This document shows, one piece after another, positions 7,336 to 13,985 of a DNA stretch of 32,695 nucleotides. The notes beneath the pieces were generated by a model. That model was not told the DNA's origin. It was given only the letters and a program-made list of their open reading frames with translations, and did no database searches. The stretch is from SVMC01 sp045601345 (GTDB lineage: Bacteria; Bacillota; Clostridia; Oscillospirales; Oscillospiraceae), in contig JAZRZL010000051.1 in NCBI GenBank assembly GCA_045601345.1, positions 1 through 32,695 of the forward strand. Reading direction: 5' to 3'. How positions within the stretch are numbered: position 1 is the first letter of the stretch; the number at the start of each line of letters is the position of its first letter. Both the position numbers and the translations under genes were made by a program.

Positions 7336-9477
7336 ATGCTGCTTCTTTTGATTTTCTTCCCCATGGTCATGGCCTTTGTCTGCTATGGCGTGGGACGGTA
7401 CTCTAAAAAAGGGCGGAGTGTACTTGCGATTGCAACAGGTGCGCTCGTTCTCGGCTTGTCTGTTTTCCTTGCGTTTGGGGAAAATCGGACGCAAATGCTC
7501 TCACAGGTGTGCTCTCTGGGATTGCATCTGGAGCTGGACGGCTTCCGCAAGGCCTACTGCGTCATCATCAGCCTGATGTGGTGCATGACCCTGCTGCTGT
7601 CCGATGAATATTTTGCTCATTATCACAATCGCAGACGCTACTATTTCTTCAATCTCCTGACGCTGGGCGCAACACTGGGCGTATTTTTAGCCGCTGACCT
7701 GTTTACCGCCTTCATTTTCTTTGAGATCATGTCCTTCACCTCCTATACCTGGGTGCTGCATGAGGAAAATTCTGTGGCGATCCGGGCGGCCAACACATAT
7801 CTGGCCGTGGCGGTAATCGGGGGTCTGGTAGCGCTCATGGGTCTGTTCCTGCTGCAAAATCGGCTGGGCACAACGGAAATTTCCAAGCTCTATGCCCTTG
7901 CCGCTGCCTGCCCGCAAAAGGCATCCCTGTATGTTGCCGGCGGCTGCATTCTCTTTGGCTTTGGCGCAAAGGCCGGTATGTTCCCGCTGCACATCTGGCT
8001 GCCAAAGGCGCATCCCGTGGCACCGGCACCTGCATCGGCACTGCTGTCCGGCGTGCTGACCAAATCCGGTGTTTGGGGCATTGTGGCGATTTCTGCCAGT
8101 ATTTTCCGCTATGATCCTGTCTGGGGCAAGCTGATTCTGGCACTTGGTACAATTACCATGGTATTGGGCGCAGTGCTGGCGCTCATGAGCATTGATCTCA
8201 AGCGTACCTTGGCTTGCTCGTCCATGTCGCAGATCGGCTTCGTCCTTGTGGGCGTGGGCATGATGGGCATTTTGGGAGAGGAAAATGCACTGGCTGCCCG
8301 TGGAGCACTGCTGCATATGATGAACCACTCCCTGTTTAAGCTGGTGCTATTCTCCTGCGCTGGTGTGGTATTCATGAACCTTCACAAGCTGGATCTGAAT
8401 GATATTCGCGGCTTTGGCAGAAAAAAGCCTCTGCTGAACCTTTGCTTCCTTCTGGGCGCTGCGGGCATTGCCGGTGTTCCGGGTCTGAACGGCTATGTGA
8501 GCAAGACACTTCTCCATGAGGCTATTGTGGAGGGAGGCAGCTACGGTGTTGTGGAATGGCTGTTCCTGATTTCCGGCGGCCTGACGGCGGCCTATATGAC
8601 AAAGCTGTATATCTGCCTGTTTGTGGAGAAAAACCCCGAGCGGCAGGCAGAATTCGACAGCTGCCGCCGTTATATGAATTTCGGCAGTACCCTTTCTCTG
8701 CTAATCCCTGCCCTCTGCCTTCCTGTGCTGGGACTGACGGTAGGCAAAACGATGGACGCAATTGCAACTTTCGGTACCGATTTCTTCCATCCGGGAGAGC
8801 TTGCCCATAAGGTTCCGTATTTCTCGCTGGAAAACCTCAAGGGCGGCTTTATTTCCCTTGCCATTGGTGCTGTGGTCTATCTCTTTGTTGTGCGCAAGCT
8901 GCTGATGAAGGATGGATGTTATGTTAACTTCTGGCCGGAAAAGCTGGATCTGGAGGATCGGGTCTACCGTCCGCTGCTTCTGAAAATCCTCCCCGACGGC
9001 TTGGGCTGGTTCTGTGCCCTGTTTGGAGAAAACAAAATTACAGCCCCCATTTTCCGCTGGATTCTCCGCTGGCCGCTCGGCATGGGCAGCGATATGACCG
9101 GCAATAACCGCCTAACCGAGCCTTTTGCGAAGGGCCTTTTCCGGGCGCTGACCATGATCGGCCATGCCTTCATTGATTTGCCCGATGCACTGGTGTGGGG
9201 TCTTCGTGCCACGATTTTCAAAGAGAGCCGGATTCACAGTCAGGAAAAAGCGCTGGAGTCCCTGCCTTACCGTCTGGGTGACCGCGTAGATCACTGGGAG
9301 GTTGTTCACGGAAAAGAGAACCCCGATGAGCACCGCTATGCTCGCCTCATCTACCGTGGCTGGCATACGCTGGAGGATACCACCCGACGCATCTCCGGCA
9401 ACCTGTCCTTCGCCCTGCTGATGCTTTGTGTGGCGGTATGTATTGTCCTGCTGTATGTCATCGGTTACAGACGATGA
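7336..9477 (+). CDS. NuoL-like antiporter subunit with C-terminal extension, fourth of four
   Basis: The product has 713 residues, well longer than the other three. The N-terminal ~500 residues form the antiporter domain with Glu130 (IFFEIMSF), Lys212 (GFGAKAGMFP), Lys243 (VLTKSGVW), PLHIWLPKAH and GYVSKTLLH. After a helix near residue 510-530 comes a mostly polar stretch of about 150 residues (containing KLDLEDRVYRPLL) and then one last helix at the C-terminus (about residues 690-708). NuoL-type subunits also carry C-terminal extensions, but whether this one forms a lateral helix is not visible. AAGGAGG lies 7 bp before the ATG. It is the last gene of the operon; no clear terminator follows. 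Confidence 0.88.
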   Translation: MLLLLIFFPMVMAFVCYGVGRYSKKGRSVLAIATGALVLGLSVFLAFGENRTQMLSQVCSLGLHLELDGFRKAYCVIISLMWCMTLLLSDEYFAHYHNRRRYYFFNLLTLGATLGVFLAADLFTAFIFFEIMSFTSYTWVLHEENSVAIRAANTYLAVAVIGGLVALMGLFLLQNRLGTTEISKLYALAAACPQKASLYVAGGCILFGFGAKAGMFPLHIWLPKAHPVAPAPASALLSGVLTKSGVWGIVAISASIFRYDPVWGKLILALGTITMVLGAVLALMSIDLKRTLACSSMSQIGFVLVGVGMMGILGEENALAARGALLHMMNHSLFKLVLFSCAGVVFMNLHKLDLNDIRGFGRKKPLLNLCFLLGAAGIAGVPGLNGYVSKTLLHEAIVEGGSYGVVEWLFLISGGLTAAYMTKLYICLFVEKNPERQAEFDSCRRYMNFGSTLSLLIPALCLPVLGLTVGKTMDAIATFGTDFFHPGELAHKVPYFSLENLKGGFISLAIGAVVYLFVVRKLLMKDGCYVNFWPEKLDLEDRVYRPLLLKILPDGLGWFCALFGENKITAPIFRWILRWPLGMGSDMTGNNRLTEPFAKGLFRALTMIGHAFIDLPDALVWGLRATIFKESRIHSQEKALESLPYRLGDRVDHWEVVHGKENPDEHRYARLIYRGWHTLEDTTRRISGNLSFALLMLCVAVCIVLLYVIGYRR

Positions 9478-9485
9478 AGGGCTAC

Positions 9486-9513
9486 TTGCAATTTTCAAAA
9501 TCTGTGTTATACT
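9486..9513 (+). promoter_or_regulatory. Promoter of the small membrane protein gene
   Basis: TTGCAA at 9486-9491 and TATACT at 9508-9513 are separated by 16 bp. They lie just downstream of the antiporter operon and about 50 bp before the next ATG, which has AAAGGGG upstream. Confidence 0.65.
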
Positions 9514-9562
9514 GAGATTAGGCGATTGATATTACCTATACAAAGATGAAAGGGGTATTTCT

Positions 9563-9952
9563 ATGGCTGATTTCAACGAGAAGTTCAACGAATTCAACAA
9601 TACGCAGGATTCCACGGCGGCCTATTCCCGAAAGGATATTGACGATAACCGCATCATGGGCGCGCTGGCCTATCTTTCCTGGCTTGTACTGATTCCCCTT
9701 TTTGCGGCAAAACAGTCTCCCTTTGCCCGTTTTCATACCAATCAGGGACTGGTGCTGGCCTTGGCAGAGATCATTGTGGTTATCGCACTTGCCATTTTGC
9801 GGGCGCTTCCTCTGATTGGCTGGATTTTTCGGATTATCCGCTATCTATTTGAAATTGCGTGTGTAGTGATGTCGATAATTGGCATTGTCAATGCACTCAA
9901 CGGAAGAGCGAAGGAGCTGCCTCTTGTTGGCAGTTTCCGCATCCTGAACTAA
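9563..9952 (+). CDS. Small membrane protein, DUF4870-like
   Basis: The product has 129 residues. The first 30 are polar (FNEKFNEFNN and so on). Then come a hydrophobic segment around residues 32-48, the motif SPFARFHTNQGLVL, and two or three further hydrophobic segments to about residue 118. The block ARFHxNQGL following a first helix resembles DUF4870/TIM44-like small membrane proteins of unknown role. The gene has its own promoter and a hairpin terminator directly after the stop, so it is a single-gene unit. Function is unknown, and nothing ties it to the antiporter upstream or the peptide cluster downstream. Confidence 0.75.
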   Translation: MADFNEKFNEFNNTQDSTAAYSRKDIDDNRIMGALAYLSWLVLIPLFAAKQSPFARFHTNQGLVLALAEIIVVIALAILRALPLIGWIFRIIRYLFEIACVVMSIIGIVNALNGRAKELPLVGSFRILN

Positions 9953-9961
9953 AAAGAATTT

Positions 9962-9996
9962 GCCATGAGAAATTGTTGGGTTTCTCATGGCGTTTT
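9962..9996 (+). terminator. Rho-independent terminator after the small membrane protein gene
   Basis: Arms GCCATGAGAAA (9962-9972) and TTTCTCATGGC (9981-9991) form an 11-bp perfect stem with an 8-base loop, followed by GTTTTCT. It starts 10 bp after the stop codon. Confidence 0.8.
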
Positions 9997-10080
9997 CTCA
10001 AAGAAATTGCACCGCAATAGTATTTCTGAAGGTTTGCAGATGTTTTTTTGTAAAAAACTGGAGAAATTTAAAAAAGGGCT

Positions 10081-10108
10081 TTCCAATTTTGAAAATATAT
10101 GATATACT
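10081..10108 (+). promoter_or_regulatory. Candidate promoter of the RiPP-like gene set
   Basis: TATACT at 10103-10108 is preceded by TGA at 10100-10102 (extended -10). The -35 candidate TTCCAA at 10081-10086 is weak. The preceding bases are very AT-rich. It lies about 60 bp upstream of the likely GTG start of the peptidase gene. Confidence 0.5.
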
Positions 10109-10169
10109 TTTATGGTAGATATATTGTGGGTTTGTTATGCCCTTGATGTACAGTGGAGGTTTTGGAGTC

Positions 10170-10679
10170 GTGTGCAGCTTGCAGAATACGGAGATTATTT
10201 CTATTTCCATCCGGGAATGGGCTGCGCTGGCACAATCTGGAAGCGCCTCCAATGTGACCATTCAGCTGCATGGCAACAGTATGCGGCCTCTGGTGCGCAA
10301 GGAGCGGGATTTTGTTACAATCGCGCCCTTGACCCGCAAGCTCAAGCGGGGAGATGTTGTCCTGTTTCAGGCAAGCGATGGGCGCTACACCGTTCATCGG
10401 ATCATTCGCCTTCTTCCCGGGCATATCCTTACGCAAGGCGACCACTGCCGCTGTCCCGACCTGCCAACCCCCTTGGAGGATGTTTTCGGCCTGGTCGTTC
10501 AGGTAAAGCGTGGCAGATTACGGCTGCCCATCAATCATGCTTTTTCCCGCTTTTGCGGTTTGTTCTGGATTTGGATTCTCCCTGTGCGAAAGTTTTTCTG
10601 CTGGGCGTGGGATCTTATTCTGGAAATTAAGAAAAGATTTTTAGGAGTTTTAAAACATGAGCATACAGATTCGACATGA
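10170..10679 (+). CDS. S26-family (ER-type, Ser/His) signal peptidase-like protein, possible leader peptidase
   Basis: I chose the GTG at 10170 (169 residues) because GGAGG at 10155-10159 sits 10 bp upstream; an ATG at 10137 would add 11 residues but has no good binding site. The S26/S24 peptidase fold is shown by HGNSMRP (nucleophile Ser37), KRGDVVLFQ and YTVHRII (His76), then LTQGD. The His in the position of the bacterial catalytic Lys marks the ER/SipW-like subtype. There is no N-terminal membrane anchor; instead a hydrophobic stretch near residues 128-150 may tether it to the membrane. Its 3' end overlaps the radical SAM gene by 23 bp. I infer that it cuts the precursor peptide encoded 1.2 kb downstream. 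That role is not shown by sequence alone. Confidence 0.75.
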   Translation: MCSLQNTEIISISIREWAALAQSGSASNVTIQLHGNSMRPLVRKERDFVTIAPLTRKLKRGDVVLFQASDGRYTVHRIIRLLPGHILTQGDHCRCPDLPTPLEDVFGLVVQVKRGRLRLPINHAFSRFCGLFWIWILPVRKFFCWAWDLILEIKKRFLGVLKHEHTDST

Positions 10680-11799
10680 CCAAAGCCTCAACGAGATGCT
10701 TGACCGCTTGGAGGCAGAGGGTGCCGAAAAGCATAAACGCATGAGTTCCTTTGAACAGGAACTTATATATCGGGCAAGGAAGAAGGGTGTCCCGCTCCAC
10801 GGAAAATTTGAATTGACACCGCTGTGTACTCTGGACTGCAAAATGTGTTATATCCATCTGCATAAGGAGCAGATGCATGGCGCAGAGCTTTTGCCCACCG
10901 AGCAGTGGAAGAGCCTGATGAAGCAGGCCGCTGACATGGGGATGATGGATGCCAGCCTGACCGGCGGGGAATGTCTGCTCTATCCCGGTTTTGATGAGCT
11001 TTATCTCTATCTTCGCTCTCTGGGGGTTTCTCCTACCGTTCTGACCAATGGCACCCTGCTGACCGAGGAACGGGTTGCATTTTTTAAGGCGCATCCGCCA
11101 AAGCTCATACAGGTCACGCTGTACGGCTCCAATGACGATGCCTATGAGCAGGTCACAGGTCACCGCAGCTTTCAGGCGGTCATAAATGGCATTCGTATGC
11201 TCAAGGAAGCCGGAATTCGTTTTATGGTAATGCTCACGCCCAACGCCTTTATGGATCTGGAAGATGCCAAAAGGATGATGGATTTACTCCATTCGATGGG
11301 TGTTCTCTTTGGAATCAACTCCATGCTCATTATGCCCTATGAGGAAACTGGGCGTGCAAAAAAGAAGATGGAGTATGATATTGACGTTGAAAATTATATT
11401 GCGCTTTATAAGTACCGTGCTTCCTTACTTGGTTTTACACATACCCCCTTCTGCGAAGATGATTTTATTGATATTGTTGATGAGAATGATAAGGGGCGTG
11501 GTCTGCTTTGCTCCGGTGGGAGGGCGGCGTTCTGTATCACTTGGGACGGCAAGATGCAACCTTGCAGTGGCCTTCATAAGCTGCAGCAGCTTCCCTTCCG
11601 CGATGGCTTTGCCGAAGCATGGAAGAAGCTGAATGCGCAGTGCGAGGATTATCCTCGTCTGGTGGAATGCACCGACTGCAAATTAAAATGTGTGTGTATA
11701 CTTTGCCCCATTGACCATGAGATGGATGCGCCTGTGGGTCATGCAAGCCAAAGAATTTGTCATTACTTCCATAGATTGGTGGAAGAACAGCTTATTTAA
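10657..11799 (+). CDS. Radical SAM/SPASM peptide-modifying enzyme
   Basis: The product has 380 residues. The radical SAM [4Fe-4S] motif CX3CX2C is Cys57, Cys61 and Cys64 (TPLCTLDCKMC), and the SAM-binding GGE motif is at 103-105. The C-terminal SPASM domain has a nearly complete cysteine set for two auxiliary clusters: Cys285, Cys303 (with the G-x4-C spacing), Cys338, Cys341, Cys347, Cys350 and Cys368, with extra Cys293 and Cys345. Such enzymes install thioether or C-C crosslinks or other changes on ribosomal peptides. AGGAG lies 9 bp before the ATG. The start lies inside the upstream peptidase gene; the precursor-like gene begins 63 bp after the stop. The enzyme class is certain, the exact product is not. 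Confidence 0.9.
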   Translation: MSIQIRHDQSLNEMLDRLEAEGAEKHKRMSSFEQELIYRARKKGVPLHGKFELTPLCTLDCKMCYIHLHKEQMHGAELLPTEQWKSLMKQAADMGMMDASLTGGECLLYPGFDELYLYLRSLGVSPTVLTNGTLLTEERVAFFKAHPPKLIQVTLYGSNDDAYEQVTGHRSFQAVINGIRMLKEAGIRFMVMLTPNAFMDLEDAKRMMDLLHSMGVLFGINSMLIMPYEETGRAKKKMEYDIDVENYIALYKYRASLLGFTHTPFCEDDFIDIVDENDKGRGLLCSGGRAAFCITWDGKMQPCSGLHKLQQLPFRDGFAEAWKKLNAQCEDYPRLVECTDCKLKCVCILCPIDHEMDAPVGHASQRICHYFHRLVEEQLI

Positions 11800-11862
11800 C
11801 TCTGGTTACATAGCATAACGCTTTGTAATATTATTTAATTTAGGAAGGAGGTGCAATGGATC

Positions 11863-12030
11863 ATGAAAAAAACTCCTATGGCTCCTGTCGTTCGCAAGGT
11901 GGAATTTGCCTACAACGAGCAGGTCGTTGCTTCAACGCAGTCGGAATACTATAACTGCGAGTATACCTTAAAAGGACGGATGACTTGGGGAGTATGCGAA
12001 CCAATAAGTATAGGCGGCTTTGAACGCTAA
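11863..12030 (+). CDS. Putative RiPP precursor peptide (55 residues)
   Basis: This short frame starts at the ATG at 11863 (AAGGAGGT at 11845-11852) and stops at TAA 12028-12030. The N-terminus reads MKKTPMAPVVRKVEF, a basic, Pro/Val leader-like stretch resembling leaders recognised by PqqD-type domains. The C-terminal part holds two cysteines (Cys32 in YYNCEY and Cys45 in WGVCEP), several Tyr/Ser/Thr residues, and ends in SIGGFER. It lies between the radical SAM enzyme and the kinase-PqqD fusion on the same strand, where a precursor is expected. There is no Gly-Gly leader cleavage site near the middle; GG occurs only at 51-52. An overlapping 33-codon frame from ATG 11856 is the alternative. 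The assignment is inferred from position, size and composition. Confidence 0.65.
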   Translation: MKKTPMAPVVRKVEFAYNEQVVASTQSEYYNCEYTLKGRMTWGVCEPISIGGFER

Positions 12031-12091
12031 TTCCGTATGCGCGAGGCCAGCTGCACAGATGTAAAAAAGTGATGATTGGAAGGACGAAAAC

Positions 12092-13243
12092 ATGACATAT
12101 TATTCCATAGCCGGATGCAATATCGAAAGCTTTTTTCTTCCCTCCTGTTTCACTCCCTTTGAAATCCAAGCCGCTGGCCAAACCCATTGCGTAATTACAA
12201 AAGAAAGCAATGGGTTTTCTGATGATTCTGCGCCGGGAAGAAGCTTCTCCCATGAGAGCTTTGTAGTTACGGCGCTTGAAGATAATAGCTGGCTCTATTC
12301 CTCTCCGACAAATTATCCGCCGGTGTTCCTGTTGGTGTCCCCGGATTATAGCAAGATCCGTGTTTACTGTCCGCCTTGTGATGACCTCGAACAACAGGAG
12401 CAGCAGATGTCCAATCTGCTCCGAGTGGCGCTGGAGTGCCTTCTGATTCGCCACGGCAGACTGACCTTACATTCGGCCTGCATTGCACTCGACGGTCAGG
12501 CCATTGCCTTTACTGGCCACTCTACTGTAGGAAAGTCCACAAGGGCAGGAAAATGGGTGACACATCTGGGCGCACAATGGATCAGCGGTGACCGTCCGAC
12601 CATTGCCGTCAGCTCCTCTGGCCTCACCGCCTGCGGGGTTCCCTGGGATGGAAAAGAGCAGATTTTCTCTCCGATGATGGTTCCTCTCAAGGCCATTGTG
12701 GAGGTTCGCCGCGCCGGTTTTGTCGGTGCGCGGCATCTGAACGCAGAGCAGGCAAGAGCACTTTTGATGCAGCAGTGCTTCCTCCCTATGTGGGATACCG
12801 AGACTGCCGCTATGGCCATGTTCCTCATTAGCTCCGTGATTCGCCGGGGGGTTGTGCTTCGCGGCTTCTGCGGGCCGGATGAGGAATCTGCCGCTGCATT
12901 GAGAGATATTTTATATGGGAATTCCCATGCAATCAGAGAGGAGACAGTTGATTTGCGAATTAAGAAGGGCTTTAGACTCCAGAAAATGATGGATGAATTT
13001 TTGATTCTTCCTACCGGTGATAACATCCATACCTTTAACGGTTCTGTTGTGCTGAATGAGGTTTCCGCGTTCCTTTATGAGCAGCTGGAAAAGGGCGTGA
13101 GCCGGGAAGATCTTTTAAATCTGCTTCTGGGCGAATACGATTACGACACCGAGGATTTGACAGAAGCCAATGCGCACCTTACCATGGCACTGGAGGCCTT
13201 TCATGAGCTTGGCATTCTGGATGCAGAGAGCGAAGCTCTATAA
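12092..13243 (+). CDS. HPr-kinase-like P-loop protein fused to a PqqD-type RiPP recognition domain
   Basis: The product has 383 residues. Residues 1-110 are of unknown fold. A LTLHSACIAL strand leads into a Walker A motif GHSTVGKST (142-150), and SGDRPTI (Asp167) resembles the acidic motif of HPr kinase/phosphorylase-like proteins. Residues about 294-377 match a PqqD domain (FRLQKMMDEFLILP, then HTFNGSVVLNEVSAFL and a helical end), the fold that binds leader peptides. Related kinases phosphorylate lasso peptides such as paeninodin, but no lasso cyclase is present here. GGAAGGAC precedes the ATG. It lies 61 bp after the precursor-like gene. I infer that it recruits the precursor and perhaps phosphorylates it, or chaperones it with ATP. 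Confidence 0.82.
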   Translation: MTYYSIAGCNIESFFLPSCFTPFEIQAAGQTHCVITKESNGFSDDSAPGRSFSHESFVVTALEDNSWLYSSPTNYPPVFLLVSPDYSKIRVYCPPCDDLEQQEQQMSNLLRVALECLLIRHGRLTLHSACIALDGQAIAFTGHSTVGKSTRAGKWVTHLGAQWISGDRPTIAVSSSGLTACGVPWDGKEQIFSPMMVPLKAIVEVRRAGFVGARHLNAEQARALLMQQCFLPMWDTETAAMAMFLISSVIRRGVVLRGFCGPDEESAAALRDILYGNSHAIREETVDLRIKKGFRLQKMMDEFLILPTGDNIHTFNGSVVLNEVSAFLYEQLEKGVSREDLLNLLLGEYDYDTEDLTEANAHLTMALEAFHELGILDAESEAL

Positions 13244-13285
13244 TACAACACAGTGGGCGGTTCTCAATGGCAGTAAGTAACAGCC

Positions 13286-13905
13286 CTTGCCTTCCCCGCT
13301 GGGGAAGGTGCCGCCCGCAGGCGGCGGATGAGGTTGGCCTCCTAAGACAGAGTGCTTCCTATGTTAGGAAGATTTTCGGTTTTGACAGTGCGCCCATACC
13401 TCATCAGTCTCGCTTCGCTCGCCAGCTTCCCCAGAGGGGAAGCCTTAGCTCCTGCCTTCCCCTCTGGGGAAGCCTTAGCCCTTGCCTTCCCCTCTGGGGA
13501 AGCCTTAGCCCTTGCCTTCCCCTCTGGGGAAGGTGCCGCCCGCAGGCGGCGGATGAGGTTGGCCTTCTAAGACAGAGTGCTTTCTATATTAGGAAGGTTT
13601 TCTGTTTTAGCAGTGCATTCAATGACCTCTTCAGTCTCGCTTCGCTCGACAGCTTCCCCAGCGGGGAAGCCTTGCCTTCCCCGCTGGGGAAGGTGCCGCC
13701 CGCAGGCGGCGGATGAGGTTGGCCTCCTAAGACAGAGTGCTTTCTATATTAGGAAGGTTTTCTGTTTTAGCAGTGCATTCAATGACCTCTTCAGTCTCGC
13801 TTCGCTCGACAGCTTCCCCAAAGGGGAAGCCTTGCCTTCCCCTCTGGGGAAGGTGCCGCCCGTAGGCGGCGGATGAGGTCAGTCTTCTAAGACGGAGTGC
13901 TTTTT
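13286..13905. repeat. Cluster of GC-rich palindromic repeats (three full units and partial ones)
   Basis: About 620 bp between two genes is built from repeated palindromes. A unit contains CCTTCCCC-x-x-TGGGGAAGG, then GCCGCCCGCAGGCGGC, then GGATGAGGTTGGCC. Next come CTAAGACAGAGTGC, a variable part, and GTCTCGCTTCGCTCG with GCTTCCCC-x-x-x-GGGGAAGC. Units start near 13286, 13512, 13671 and 13830 (the last partial); those at 13512 and 13671 repeat with a period near 159 bp. Between 13441 and 13511 the short 30-bp GCCTTCCCCTCTGGGGAAGC piece recurs tandemly. Open frames here are translated repeat and are not genes. These look like dispersed, non-autonomous repeats. Confidence 0.85.
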
Positions 13906-13940
13906 ATATATTGAGAATAGTCCCATGCTATATGCGTCAA

Positions 13941-13971
13941 ATGCCCCACTCTCCTGTGTAGAGTGGGGCAT
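13941..13971. terminator. Hairpin between convergent genes
   Basis: ATGCCCCACTCT (13941-13952) and AGAGTGGGGCAT (13960-13971) form a 12-bp perfect stem with a 7-base loop. It starts 15 bp beyond the stop of the minus-strand gene and could terminate transcription from both sides. The T-tracts are short. Confidence 0.6.
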
Positions 13972-13985
13972 TCCTATGTAATGAT

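Noticed and set aside
253..9477. Complex I or membrane-bound hydrogenase operon
   Set aside because: Only the membrane antiporter parts are present; there are no genes for the NuoB/C/D/I-like or hydrogenase large and small subunits in the window.
9998..10261. 87-codon minus-strand frame
   Set aside because: It overlaps the terminator region and the start of the peptidase gene, and its sequence is Phe/Lys/Ile-rich as expected from AT-rich DNA read by chance.
12092..13243. Lasso peptide cluster
   Set aside because: A kinase of the HPr type and a PqqD domain are present, but there is no asparagine-synthetase-like cyclase or transglutaminase-like protease, and the linked enzyme is a radical SAM/SPASM protein.
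13267..13876. Open frames across the GC-rich repeat cluster
   Set aside because: They are translations of tandem palindromic repeats in several frames and repeat with the DNA. No ribosome binding site or protein family is visible.
13286..13905. CRISPR array
   Set aside because: Repeats are palindromic, of variable length and spacing, and the intervening sequences are themselves repeated; no cas genes are nearby.
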